From positions 310,001 through 374,000 of the forward strand of contig CAXXLB010000002.1 of assembly GCA_963664675.2 (NCBI GenBank): a stretch of DNA of 64,000 nt, in the 5' to 3' direction. Each line of letters begins with the position of its first letter. The stretch's first letter is position 1. Below, piece by piece: positions 25,937 to 35,582 of this stretch. The translations under genes and the position numbers were made by a program. The notes below the pieces were generated by a model that did not search any database, was not told where the DNA came from, and saw nothing but the letters and a program-made list of their open reading frames with translations. Origin of the DNA: JASGMR01 sp963664675 (GTDB lineage: Bacteria > Thermotogota > Thermotogae > Petrotogales > Kosmotogaceae).

Positions 25937-28672
25937 TTATTGTATATAATTTTTTAACAAGGCCACATCTTTTCCATTGTCTCGTGGTTTAATACTGGAT
26001 AGCACTTTATTTTCAACCTCAGGTGTCCAGTAAATCTTCAATTTTTCCCGTGCACGGGTTATAGCTGTATAAAAGATATTGTGTGTTATCCACTCATCGA
26101 TTTCGTCTGTTATGACTATTTTGACAGAGTTGTATTCCAAACCTTGTGCTTTATGAATCGAAACAGCGTAGGCAACCTGAAATGGAACAACTGTCTTAGA
26201 AGAGTCGTCGTCATCTTCATCGTAGCTTTTTAGTTTGTTAACGCAAAAACGTATAACAGAGTTTCCGTTCTTAGCATTGTCCAACAAATCAAAATCCTGT
26301 CTTAGAGCATCTATTCCATTGATTACCTTGTCGAGTTCTATATCAAATTGTATACGCTCGGTGGGTTTTTTGTTGTCAAGAATTTCTATCCTTATTATTC
26401 GTCCTTTCATATTATTGTAAATCACCGGCGCAAATCGATTGGATTCATTGAATAATATCGGGTCATTAGCTTTATAGCACTGAATTCCCCATTTTACAGC
26501 CGGATTCGGATTACTCTCTTGTAAGAAACGGTTAATGTTGTTAATTCCATATAGTCCATCGTAGTTAAGACAGAGAATGATTTCATCAGTTTCTACAGGC
26601 GCGAAAATGGAATCATCTAATTTAGTGGAATATCCTTGCTTCGCAATGAATTCGAGAATGTCCTCATCCATCTTTCGCACTTTGTTCCATAATGCAAGTA
26701 AATCCTCATTTTTACTCCGATAAGGTTTTGTTAATTCGAATACAGAGGTTTTGGGAACAAATGTACGAGCCACACTGAACCAATTGCCAAAGCGAATGGA
26801 GGCTATTTGATATGAATCGCCTACCAAAATCAATAAATCGTATGTAGCCTTAATGAGAATCTCTCTCATATCACTATTATTCACTGTACTGCACTCGTCT
26901 ATTATCAACAAATCATAATCAGTAGGGTTTTTCTTTTTTTTTAGAAATTTTGTAATAGTTGAAAATATGCAATTAGAAGCCGTCACACGTCGCCTCAGAT
27001 TATCGATAGCAGGATTGGTCTGCGCTAAAAACAGTTTTCCCTTATCAGCGAAGAAATGAGATATGTGGTTTATTAGCGTAGACTTTCCTGTGCCCGCTGG
27101 TCCGTACACTAAAGCCACCTGTGAGTTCTCAAACATCTGAGTTAAAGCATCTTTTTTATCGGCACAGTCAACACCATTGTTAGGTGCGCTCAACCATGTC
27201 TTTACTGAGCTTGAATAGTTCTGAATACCGCTTTTTGCCATATTTTTAAGTTTATCAATGATGAAGCAGGTATCATTTTTATAACCATTAATGAAGATAT
27301 GGTCATTTTCAATTACCAATTTACTACTTTCACGGTGTCCATGCCACAGAGTGTTGTTATAGGTTTTTACGAGTGCCACTATATCATCAAACTCAACAAT
27401 ATCCTTCGTGGGTGTAAAAAGCTGTCCTTTAATTTCGGTGTTGTTCTTAACACTGCGTGCAAGTATTTCGTATTGTCGTTTGGTTGCATCAATACAAGCG
27501 AACAAATCTCCCACTTTGGGGTTATGTCCTTTCAGCGAGAAATTAAAGGGCATATGGTCAAACGGGATACTGCCGTTTCCTACATAAAGCCAGGATAACA
27601 TATTATTTGAATTATTTTGTCTCTGGTCCTTGATTATTTTGTTATTCATGTGGTAGAGCAAATACCGTAGGAGATTACTGCCTTTATCATTGTTTTTCAT
27701 TATGGCACGGCAACGCTCTAAATCATCGAAGAACACAATTTTTTTAGATCGTTGTGTTGCTTGTAATTTAACCTTTTGAAATTCATTATCGGGGAAATCA
27801 ACGAGTTCTGTCAGATTAAATCCTCTTGACGTTAAAAATTGCAAAATACCCTTTTGTTCGGCATAGCCGGTTTCAGAGGCCATTCCTCTAACCAAACTTG
27901 TGAAATTCTTAAACTCACAATTTCGGATTGCAACTTCCCAACCAATAATAACGATGACTGGCATTATCCTGCCAAAGATTTCAATGTCATCGTTGACTAA
28001 GGAAAACCTCACCGCGTAGTTGCTGGTTACTTCCAAACTTGTAAAGGCGATAACCCGGTTAAACTTACTTGCATGATCATTTGCCGGCGTAAAAGTCACT
28101 TCGTAGTAAATCTCTTGATCGACAAAGAACGGCTTGATTTTTCGAATATAGTATTTATCGGATTTTTCAACTCCCCGTATATTATGCCGCTTTATCTTAG
28201 CAGCAATCTTTTCATAATATTCCTGCAAGTTTGAATCTGTATTTAGCGGAAACTTATTGAGATTGCCAAGAACGTCAAGAGAAAATTTCTTGTGCAGGAG
28301 ATTTTTAATTTTTAAAAGGTATTCATAATACTTCAACATTAATCGCTCGGAGTTTTCTTCATCAAGCGTATAGTGCGAGACCACGATTTTCAAATAATCA
28401 TGAAACCGTCGTAGTACTTTCAAATCATTATGAGTTTTTGCGAATTTTATGGCTTTGCGGATGTTATCATAACTGTTCTCGATGTCTTGTCCGTTGGCAT
28501 AGAATTTCAGCATTATATGCTCAACAAAGTTACGCAATTGAGATAAGATGTCTTGCGAAATTACACCCCGCGGCAATGCGGCGATGTTTTCTATGTGACG
28601 ACAGATAACTTTATCGATATTCAAAATTTCTTTGTCTATTTCTAATACTGCCTTCTTAGCGATGTTTGCCAT
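25937..28672 (-). CDS. RecD-like SF1 DNA helicase with a large unknown N-terminal region
   Basis: 911 aa, probable ATP-dependent 5'-3' DNA helicase. Walker A GPAGTGKST at 524-532, Walker B LLIIDECS at 588-595, late motifs IHKAQGLEY (839-847) and YTAITRARE (868-876) as in RecD/UvrD-type SF1 enzymes. The first 500 residues are not a known RecD region: a helical start (1-130), then a mixed domain with KYYIRKIKPFFVDQEIYYEV and FDIVALV-like strands, perhaps a recognition module. ATG with GGGAGGGAGA upstream. Monocistronic, flanked by IS-truncated genes and a Fic gene, a setting common for anti-phage genes. Defence role is inference; annotation as RecD-like helicase is secure. Confidence 0.8.
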   Translation of the reverse strand: MANIAKKAVLEIDKEILNIDKVICRHIENIAALPRGVISQDILSQLRNFVEHIMLKFYANGQDIENSYDNIRKAIKFAKTHNDLKVLRRFHDYLKIVVSHYTLDEENSERLMLKYYEYLLKIKNLLHKKFSLDVLGNLNKFPLNTDSNLQEYYEKIAAKIKRHNIRGVEKSDKYYIRKIKPFFVDQEIYYEVTFTPANDHASKFNRVIAFTSLEVTSNYAVRFSLVNDDIEIFGRIMPVIVIIGWEVAIRNCEFKNFTSLVRGMASETGYAEQKGILQFLTSRGFNLTELVDFPDNEFQKVKLQATQRSKKIVFFDDLERCRAIMKNNDKGSNLLRYLLYHMNNKIIKDQRQNNSNNMLSWLYVGNGSIPFDHMPFNFSLKGHNPKVGDLFACIDATKRQYEILARSVKNNTEIKGQLFTPTKDIVEFDDIVALVKTYNNTLWHGHRESSKLVIENDHIFINGYKNDTCFIIDKLKNMAKSGIQNYSSSVKTWLSAPNNGVDCADKKDALTQMFENSQVALVYGPAGTGKSTLINHISHFFADKGKLFLAQTNPAIDNLRRRVTASNCIFSTITKFLKKKKNPTDYDLLIIDECSTVNNSDMREILIKATYDLLILVGDSYQIASIRFGNWFSVARTFVPKTSVFELTKPYRSKNEDLLALWNKVRKMDEDILEFIAKQGYSTKLDDSIFAPVETDEIILCLNYDGLYGINNINRFLQESNPNPAVKWGIQCYKANDPILFNESNRFAPVIYNNMKGRIIRIEILDNKKPTERIQFDIELDKVINGIDALRQDFDLLDNAKNGNSVIRFCVNKLKSYDEDDDDSSKTVVPFQVAYAVSIHKAQGLEYNSVKIVITDEIDEWITHNIFYTAITRAREKLKIYWTPEVENKVLSSIKPRDNGKDVALLKNYIQ

Positions 28673-29484
28673 TTATCTTTCTCCCTCCCCCTATTGATCA
28701 GATATTAACTACAAAATAAGTTGGCATTTTCGAACGATTGACAAGGATACTTGAATTAGGTGTTCCGATGTGTTGTCATGCTTTCAATCAATCACCAAAT
28801 CTATCATCCTTTGATACTGGATGTAATATAGTATTTTGCGTCATTGATACTGCTATTTTCTAGTACGGTTGACCAAAAAGCATTATGCAACTATTATTCA
28901 AGCATATGAGGAAGAATTTCTCGCTATTATTGAGCCTGTTTGAAACCGCAAAGAATGAAAATATCTATTCAAAAACAATTGCAAAAATCATATTACTTTA
29001 ATATATAATAATTTAATATCATATCAAAAAATATTTGGGAAATTTTCCGATAAATATGTTTTCATACAAGTCTATTAATCTAAGAATTGTCCATATTAAA
29101 GATAATTACTGAATAAAAGATAAAGTCAACAATTCAGATAAAATTTGGTTTATTCCTACATTTAACATTATAACATGTAACATAATTGATTCATAATATC
29201 AAGTTACAGATTTTAACAAATTATTTTTCATTGAAATTTGGACATTATATTCGGCTAATCACATTGGAAACATTCGCTTGTTTTGGCTGCTTTGTTCTTT
29301 AGGTAATTTTATCAACTTCCTTCACAAATACGAGAAATGATTCCTCATACGTAAAAAGAATGTACTATAGACGATATTAATGTTGGTCTTTTGGCAATCA
29401 TGCTTTCTAACATTTTCGATTTTTAGCTCTTTAGCTTTTTCAGCCTGTTCTCTATTATCATTTTGCTGTTCTCTATACCGCTTT
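28673..29484. other. Gene-free AT-rich stretch
   Basis: About 810 bases without a credible ORF, RNA or repeat family; the helicase promoter must lie at its left end. From 29420 GATAA-type words appear (AGCCTGTTCTCTATTATC). It may be decayed mobile DNA. Confidence 0.4.
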
Positions 29485-30567
29485 TCAGTCAAAATATTGC
29501 CGATATTTTTCCGATAATTTATATGAACGGTTTTTATTCGATTCGTTTTCCACTTCTAGGAAGCTGTCCTCAACCCATTTTTTCACCAAATTTCTCGTCA
29601 TTCTTTCGGACAAACCCAGTTCGGCGGCCATTTCCTTCGCTTTTACACTTTCTTTCGCTGAGAACAATTCCAATACTATTCTCTGCCTGTGATCCAATCT
29701 TATTGGTGCGGTATTTTTATTTTTTTTATTTTTTATTTTCTTCAGTTCTTCCTCGGTATTTATGAATACTCTGGCAAGCGTCTCAATGAAATATTCTACC
29801 CAACCCGTGAGGTCGGCGGTATTTCTTCCTTCATAGTAGTTGTGATGCGGATGTGTCATGAGTTTTTCATAATATTTATTCAGATCAATCGCGTGGTATT
29901 CCTCCATTGAAAACAGCCCGTCCAGTCCGTAACCGTCTCTCTGAAGTATGAAAGTGGTCAATAATCTGGCCGTTCTTCCGTTTCCATCAAGATACGGATG
30001 AATGGTTACGAATTGATAATGTATGAGCGAAGCGATTATCGGCACCGGTAACTTACCGCTGTTTTCATTGACCCATGATACATAACTCTTCATCAACACG
30101 GGGACATCTCCGGCTTCGGGAGGCAGATATACAATTGAACCGCTGACTGAATCCTTTATCATGTTCTGAGCCGTTCTGTACTCGGTCGGTTTTGCCCTCT
30201 TCCCATAATGAACCAGAGCATGAATCTTTTTTATCAGGGTTTCCGAAAAGCGAGCTCTCTCCTCTGCTTTTTTTTCAACCTCCAGAAGTGCGTCCCAGTA
30301 ATTCCTCACCTCTTTGACGTCCCTTTTTCTGCCATAGTAAGTTTTATGGCTTTTTATTACATCTCTTGCTTCTTCGATCGTCAGCCTGTTTCCCTCTATT
30401 CTGGTGGAATAATGGGTCGCATTGACCCTCATCGTGTTTCTCATTTTCGAGATTATCGAAGGAGGTATGGAAAAGTTTTCCGCCTTTGTTTTTATCTCCT
30501 GGATTTTCTGCAAATTCATAACGATCGAAGGAGTTATCCTGTATTTTGGAACCCAGATTTTTTTCAT
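29485..30567 (-). CDS. Fic domain protein, class II, with C-terminal winged helix
   Basis: 360 aa. Fic catalytic motif HPYLDGNGRTAR at residues 190-201 (His190 for AMP transfer, GNGR for nucleotide binding). The inhibitory motif STRIEG at 54-59 fits [S/T]xxxE[G/N] and lies N-terminal to the Fic core, making this a class II, self-inhibited enzyme. The C-terminal HTH (KAKEMAAELGLSERMTRNLVKKW) suggests DNA binding or autoregulation. ATG with GGGTGA upstream. Such proteins AMPylate proteins; the target is unknown. The last codons (SEKYRQYFD) have repeated copies in the upstream gap. Monocistronic. Confidence 0.9.
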   Translation of the reverse strand: MKKIWVPKYRITPSIVMNLQKIQEIKTKAENFSIPPSIISKMRNTMRVNATHYSTRIEGNRLTIEEARDVIKSHKTYYGRKRDVKEVRNYWDALLEVEKKAEERARFSETLIKKIHALVHYGKRAKPTEYRTAQNMIKDSVSGSIVYLPPEAGDVPVLMKSYVSWVNENSGKLPVPIIASLIHYQFVTIHPYLDGNGRTARLLTTFILQRDGYGLDGLFSMEEYHAIDLNKYYEKLMTHPHHNYYEGRNTADLTGWVEYFIETLARVFINTEEELKKIKNKKNKNTAPIRLDHRQRIVLELFSAKESVKAKEMAAELGLSERMTRNLVKKWVEDSFLEVENESNKNRSYKLSEKYRQYFD

Positions 30568-30603
30568 CGAATCACCCTATTATATTTTACACCAAAATTC
30601 TAA

Positions 30604-30660
30604 AATTGCCGATATTTTTCCGATAAATTGCCGTTAAATTTCCGACAAACTGCCGATATT
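30604..30660. repeat. Tandem copies echoing the fic 3' end
   Basis: TTGCCGATATTTTTCCGATA at 30605-30624 also occurs at 29496-29515 inside the end of fic. Two more degenerate units follow (TTGCCGTTAAATTTCCGACA and CTGCCGATATTTTC), a ~22-bp period. On the minus strand the unit reads LSEKYRQF, near the Fic C-terminus KLSEKYRQY. Confidence 0.6.
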
Positions 30661-30800
30661 TTCAGAAAACGATAGATGAACAGTGGCTAAACAATGGACC
30701 AACAATTGGGAAGCGATCGTAGAGCAATGGCTGAGCGATGGCAAAGCAATTGGGAAGCGGTAGAAAATAGGGTCAAGGGTATAGAGTACAGGATTTAAAG
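30660..30800. repeat. Intergenic mosaic: B11 then GGGT7/GATAA
   Basis: B11 words in plus orientation (ACAGTGG, ACAATGG, ACAATTGG, GCGATCG, GCAATGG, GCGATGG, GCAATTGG) at about 30675-30757, then GGGT7 and GATAA words to 30815. Confidence 0.7.
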
Positions 30801-30971
30801 CATAAGATAATAGAGCAGTTCACACAAGAACAAAATGAGAGAAATGTGGCCCCATGCTTAACGTTATTTTGTTATAGAATAGATATAAAGATAAATGAGT
30901 AAAATAAAGATTATAATAGATTATTGAAGAATATATGCGTGTTTTGCTAATGATTATCTGGAGGACATCAG

Positions 30972-32345
30972 ATGCTTGATGAAAAGATGATATATAAAAT
31001 AATAAAAAATGGAGAAACGGAAATATACGAATGGAAAAGCGAGGAAACTGAGGGCCTGTATGAGAGTATTGCTGCTTTTGCGAATGCAAATGGAGGAGTA
31101 TTTTTTCTCGGTATTGACAAAAATGGAAATATTACTGGAGTGGATTCATCTGAAAAATATCTTGAAAAGCTTACCAACAGAATTGTGAACAAGCTGGGTT
31201 TTAATCCAATTATTGAAACTATCACAATAGATTCTAAAAGAGTAATTGTAATATCTGTTGATAAAAGCAGCAGACCAATATCTTATAATAAAAAATATTA
31301 TATAAGAGTAGGAAATACAAAAAGAGGGATGCTTCCCGAAGAGTTACAGACAAAGTTATTGAGTAAATCGTTCTGGGAAGCCCAAACGGGAGAATACAGT
31401 TTTGATGAAATAGATATGAAAACCGTACAGCGTTTTTCAAAACTTGCAAGAAATTGTGGTCGTTTGAAATACATTGATGGAGATAATTCACCGGAAGACG
31501 TTCTATCTAAATTGAAGCTTATTAAGAACGGAAGATTAACTCACGCAGCTATATTGCTTTTTGGGAAAGATCCTCAACAGTATTTTGTGAATTCCCTACT
31601 GAGAATACTCAGATTAAAAGACGACACACATTCTATTGGCGATAAACCAATTGGAGGAAATCTTTTTAATCAAATGGAAGACGGAATGACAGCTATACAG
31701 GGTTATATAGATGTCAGTTATGAAATCATTCCAGGTAAAATTCAGCGTGAAGAAATCTGGGATTATCCTCTTGAAGCGCTGAGAGAGTTATTATTAAATG
31801 CGATAATACATCGTGATTATCAACAATGGAATATTCAAACACAAATAAAAGTTTATGATGATAAGATAAGATTTTCCAATATTGGAGGGTTATATGGAGG
31901 TCTGGATGTGAATAAAATTAAAGTATCTCACGATTCAAGACCCAGAAATCCATTGATCGCAAAAGTTTTTTATCTTGCCGGTTATGTTGAGCAATATGGT
32001 TCCGGGATAGGAAGAGTTCTCGAAGCATTCAGAAAAATGAATCTTTCAGAACCGGAATTTATTGAGGAACAGGGAGGATTAACTGTAATTGCAAGGAAAA
32101 CAAAAAGTGATCTGTATGTTGAAAAATCAAAGTTTGATTTGTCCGAATTGAATGAAAGACAAAAAAAGGCATTCGAGTATGTTATTAAAAACGGGAAAAT
32201 TACTAATAGTGATTATCAAGAGATTACGAGGGTATCTAAAAAAACCTCTTCAAGAGATTTGAAAAAATTGGTAGATTTGGGATTGTTTAAAAAACAAGGT
32301 GAAACTGGTAAAGGAACTCATTATATTTTGGAGGATAATAAATAA
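30972..32345 (+). CDS. AlbA_2 / HATPase-type ATP-binding protein with C-terminal HTH
   Basis: 457 aa, often annotated as a RecG-like or Schlafen-type regulator. An N-terminal AlbA_2 domain (YEWKSEETEGLYESIAAFAN, then GGVFFLGIDKNGNITG) is followed by a GHKL-type ATPase region (ELLLNAIIHRDYQ, N box; IRFSNIGGLYGGLD, G1; EQYGSGIGRVLEAF, G2) and an HTH (NSDYQEITRVSKKTSSRDLKKL). GGAGG lies before the ATG. Role probably DNA-linked regulation; many members sit in accessory loci. The stop runs directly into a 20-bp tandem repeat. Confidence 0.8.
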   Translation: MLDEKMIYKIIKNGETEIYEWKSEETEGLYESIAAFANANGGVFFLGIDKNGNITGVDSSEKYLEKLTNRIVNKLGFNPIIETITIDSKRVIVISVDKSSRPISYNKKYYIRVGNTKRGMLPEELQTKLLSKSFWEAQTGEYSFDEIDMKTVQRFSKLARNCGRLKYIDGDNSPEDVLSKLKLIKNGRLTHAAILLFGKDPQQYFVNSLLRILRLKDDTHSIGDKPIGGNLFNQMEDGMTAIQGYIDVSYEIIPGKIQREEIWDYPLEALRELLLNAIIHRDYQQWNIQTQIKVYDDKIRFSNIGGLYGGLDVNKIKVSHDSRPRNPLIAKVFYLAGYVEQYGSGIGRVLEAFRKMNLSEPEFIEEQGGLTVIARKTKSDLYVEKSKFDLSELNERQKKAFEYVIKNGKITNSDYQEITRVSKKTSSRDLKKLVDLGLFKKQGETGKGTHYILEDNK

Positions 32346-32520
32346 AAGGGACATAAAAGGGACATAAAGGGGTCAAAGGGGACATAAAGGGGTCAAAGGG
32401 GACATAAAGGGGTCAAAGGGGACATAAAGGGGTCAAAGGGGACATAAAGGGGTCAATGGGATCAGGACGGATTAAAGAATCAGGACTGGATTAAAGAGAT
32501 CGGAACGGATTAAAGGGATT
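32343..32520 (+). repeat. 20-bp tandem repeats following the AlbA gene
   Basis: GGGGACATAAAGGGGTCAAA (20 bp, an 11+9 composite) is repeated about five times from 32371 to 32460, after two shorter GGGACATAAAA units. From 32461 three copies of an 18-20-bp unit ATCAGGACGGATTAAAGA follow. All purine-rich on the plus strand. Confidence 0.85.
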
Positions 32521-32559
32521 AAAAAATTGGCAAGTGATAAGAGGAACACTATTTTTTCC

Positions 32560-32839
32560 CTTTTTGAATGGCTCTTTAACCCTTTTCAGCCTGTTATCTG
32601 TTTATCAATTCTCTGTTATCTATAGTGCTCTTCAGCCTTTAAGCAATAGATTAACGATGGTCAAACAATTGAGAAGCGATTGTTGAACAATTGGCTAACG
32701 ATAGTCAAGCAATTGTATAAGGATTAGATTTTTTTACCTCCGTTTTTTCTTTTTCCTATTATCTGCTCTGTTGCTCTTTTCACTAGGCACCGGACACTAC
32801 GCACCAGACACTGTTTTTTATGCACCATACACTGCCCTT
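32560..32839. repeat. Intergenic mosaic: GATAA, B11, CAC7
   Basis: Reverse GATAA words at 32588-32630, B11 words at 32640-32715, the AAGGATTAGATTTTTT junction word, reverse GATAA words, then CAC7 with CAC starts at 32781, 32788, 32795, 32802 and 32809 (exact 7 bp), reaching the stop of the next gene. Confidence 0.75.
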
Positions 32840-34234
32840 CTAATAAGTAACTGTCACTCCTCTCGCCTGGAGAATGCCGATGTTTATCATGTCCTGTGAG
32901 CCGGGGGTCAGATCGAGATCATTGTTACTTATATCAAGGGTATCTCCCGAACCTAGTCCGGCGTTGTCTACGAGAGGCTGAATGTCGGAAATGTTATTGT
33001 AGCTCAGATTGAGATCGTTCAAAGAAGTTATGTATTCAAGATCCGAAATGTCAGTAAGATTGCAGCTCCTGAGATTTAAACTCAATATATTCACGAGAGA
33101 CAAAAGTGGAGAAAGATCGGAAATGTTGTTATTCATGAGTCTCAGGGAAGTCAGATTAATCAGGTTTGAAATCGGCGTAATATCCGTTATATAATTCGTC
33201 ATCAAATCCAGTGTCCTCAACTCGGTCAGGCTTCCAAGGGCCGTGATATCCACTATATCGTTCTGAAAAATGAACAGTTTCCTGAGATTCGATAAATATT
33301 GCAGAGGAGAAATATCCGAAATTACGTTTCCGTTCAAAGACAATTCTTCAAGATTTGTCAGATTCTGTATGCCGTCGACACTGCTTATAGCATTATATGA
33401 AAGTCCCAGAATCCTTAAATTAACCAGATTCGAGACGAAATCCAGATCTTCCAGATCGTTATTAGTGGCGATAATTATCTCCAGTTTTGACAGTTGGGAA
33501 AGGGGGGCCAGCGAATCTACAGAATTGTCGAAAATATCGAAATAATTCAAATCCAGCATTTTTTCAACGCCCGTAATGTCCGATAAATTGCCACTTCTCA
33601 AATGCAAATAGGTAAAATCCTTCAGTTCATTCGAATATATCGGCCCCGTTGTCTTGCCCAGAATGTTCAGCAGATAATTGTTGAGCGCAGAATCCGAAAC
33701 GTTTACAACGGTTCCCATATCCCCGCAGCTCGATATCACAATATCATCCAGCCACGCCTTGCTTTCATAATCGGAATTTCGTGTTCCTCTCGAATATTCC
33801 CACTCGAAGGTGTGTGTCCCGGGTGCGGTGATCTCCCTGATGACCTGTGCCCAGTCTCCTTCGGCGGTCCAGGCTCCACTTTCTTCATCATCTATCTTGA
33901 AATAAAACCTGTCCTGAAAATACTCGGCATCTATCTTTCTGTAAAACTTTATATAAGCTTTCTGAGGAATATTCACCGAGATTTTTAAAGTCCCCTTCTG
34001 ATTGTCGGCATAATCACCGAATTCAACGGCATAACTTCCATCGTAAACCACCGAATTCTGAACAACGGGTAAGACGTTGCCGCCCAAAATCCAGTTATGC
34101 GAACTGAAATCACCCGACTCGAACTTTTCTGTAAAAAAGGTGAGGCACTCGGGTACATTGTTCGTGCATGTGGTCAACAGGATCAAAAAAGACAGAAAAA
34201 TGAGAATCTTAAGAACTGAAAATAACCTTTTCAT
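32840..34234 (-). CDS. Leucine-rich repeat lipoprotein
   Basis: 464 aa surface lipoprotein. ATG 34234 (MKRLFSVLKIL) follows TTTGGGAGG; a TTG at 34249 overlaps that site. Signal peptide with lipobox LLTTC, Cys near residue 23. Residues ~30-165 form a beta-sandwich (GGNVLPVVQNSVVYDGSYAV, WLDDIVI), probably carbohydrate-binding or MAM-like. From ~190 on there are about ten 22-residue internalin-type LRRs (LTNLEELSLNGNVISDISPL type), ending with a C-terminal cap. Likely role is binding proteins or polysaccharides outside the cell. Monocistronic. Confidence 0.85.
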   Translation of the reverse strand: MKRLFSVLKILIFLSFLILLTTCTNNVPECLTFFTEKFESGDFSSHNWILGGNVLPVVQNSVVYDGSYAVEFGDYADNQKGTLKISVNIPQKAYIKFYRKIDAEYFQDRFYFKIDDEESGAWTAEGDWAQVIREITAPGTHTFEWEYSRGTRNSDYESKAWLDDIVISSCGDMGTVVNVSDSALNNYLLNILGKTTGPIYSNELKDFTYLHLRSGNLSDITGVEKMLDLNYFDIFDNSVDSLAPLSQLSKLEIIIATNNDLEDLDFVSNLVNLRILGLSYNAISSVDGIQNLTNLEELSLNGNVISDISPLQYLSNLRKLFIFQNDIVDITALGSLTELRTLDLMTNYITDITPISNLINLTSLRLMNNNISDLSPLLSLVNILSLNLRSCNLTDISDLEYITSLNDLNLSYNNISDIQPLVDNAGLGSGDTLDISNNDLDLTPGSQDMINIGILQARGVTVTY

Positions 34235-34378
34235 AAAAATTCCTCCCAAAGAGAATTATTAAATTCGCGAAAATGGTTAACACGTAAACATTCTAACAGA
34301 ATCCTCCCTGCAAACAATGAATATACAGGAAACGTCTCCGCGAAAGAACCCGAGGCGAAATCTTTCGTCCGGTATTAT

Positions 34379-34388
34379 CTGTTATAAT
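34379..34388 (+). promoter_or_regulatory. Extended -10 promoter of the thioesterase gene
   Basis: TGTTATAAT at 34380-34388 (TGn plus perfect TATAAT), 69 bases before the ATG at 34457. No good -35, as usual for extended -10 promoters. Confidence 0.5.
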
Positions 34389-34456
34389 TTTTTCTGTAAG
34401 AGTTGAAGAAAGGAGAAATATGACTGTCCGGTCGAACGCAGTCATACGGAGAAAAA

Positions 34457-35161
34457 ATGTACAGTTTTAGCAGCAGAGTAAGATACAGTGAGTGTGACGA
34501 AAAATCAAAAATGACATTATCATCGCTCGTAAATTATTTTCAGGATTGCAGCACCTTTCATTCTGAGTCTCTGAACCTTGGGGCGAGTTACTGGGAAGAA
34601 AATCACAGCGCCTGGGTCCTTTCATACTGGCATATAATGATAGATCATCTTCCGGCATTGGGCGAAGAAATATGCATCGGTACGTGGGTTTACGATTTCA
34701 GCAGATTCACGGCGTCCAGAAATTTTATTCTGAAGGATAAAGATGAAAATGTGGCCGCATGCGCGAATACATTCTGGGTATATATCGACAGAGAAACCGA
34801 AAAATTCAAAAGGATAACCGAAGACCAGCAAAGACTTTTCAAAAGGGAACCCGCATATCCCATGGAAGAAACATCGAGAAAAGTCAAAATTCCATCCGAA
34901 ACCGAAGAAATGGAATCCTACAGAGTGCAGCACTTCTGTATTGACACGAACAATCATGTGAACAATGAGAAATACATTTTGATGGCCATGGAATACCTTC
35001 CGAAGAATGTGGCTATCAGGAGTTTGCGTGTGGAGTACAAAAGAGCCGCAGTGCTTGGAGACATGATTTACCCGTATGTGGGAAAAAATGAAAATAAAAT
35101 AACGGTTATGCTGGGCAACAAAGAAAAAAAGCCGTATGCCGTTGTGGAGTTTTTAATATAA
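34457..35161 (+). CDS. Acyl-[acyl-carrier-protein] thioesterase
   Basis: 234 aa hotdog-fold enzyme of the acyl-ACP thioesterase family (PF01643), releasing fatty acids from ACP in the cytoplasm. Seen: N-terminal hotdog RVRYSECDEKSKMTLSSLVN, central HSAWVLSYWHIMID and GEEICIGTWVYDFSRFTASR, and the second hotdog repeat with DTNNHVNNEKYI, where Asn and His correspond to catalytic residues of plant and bacterial FatA/B-like enzymes. GGAG precedes the ATG. Length is typical. Single gene, no fatty-acid genes nearby. Confidence 0.88.
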   Translation: MYSFSSRVRYSECDEKSKMTLSSLVNYFQDCSTFHSESLNLGASYWEENHSAWVLSYWHIMIDHLPALGEEICIGTWVYDFSRFTASRNFILKDKDENVAACANTFWVYIDRETEKFKRITEDQQRLFKREPAYPMEETSRKVKIPSETEEMESYRVQHFCIDTNNHVNNEKYILMAMEYLPKNVAIRSLRVEYKRAAVLGDMIYPYVGKNENKITVMLGNKEKKPYAVVEFLI

Positions 35162-35189
35162 GATCTTCGAATAATTCGACAGCCCTGAT

Positions 35190-35510
35190 GAAAGACGGCT
35201 TAGATAATAGATAACTGATAACAGGAAAACAGCTTAGATAACAGAGAACAGGCAAATAGATAACAGGTGAAATGGAATCATAAAAACAAAGATCAAAAAG
35301 CTCAAGAGCCAAAAAGCTTAACCGCTTAAAAGATGAAAGCAACTTAGCGAATAGAGAATTGGCAAATAGAGACGCACGGATGGATAAAAATCTAAAGACA
35401 AAAAGCAGAACCGCCAAAAAGTTTTCATTACATGATGTTTTATGGAAAATAAAAATTTTTCAGTTTCTTTTTCCAGACACTGGACACTAATCACAAAACA
35501 CTATATCAAA
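35190..35510. repeat. Intergenic mosaic: GATAA, AAGCT and CAC7 words
   Basis: GATAA words (AGATAATAGATAACTGATAA) at 35204-35270, AAGCT/CCAAAA words at 35290-35420 (AAAAAGCTCAAGAGCCAAAA), GATAA words at 35345-35375 and CAC7 words at 35474-35502. No gene. Confidence 0.65.
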
Positions 35511-35582
35511 ACTGTTAGATAATAAGGAAAATTGTTGAGATTTTTATAAAAAAACTAGCAAGTTCAAATATTTAGTGCATCA

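Noticed and set aside
32343..32520. Possible CRISPR array
   Set aside because: Units are contiguous 20-bp tandem repeats without spacers, and no cas genes are present.
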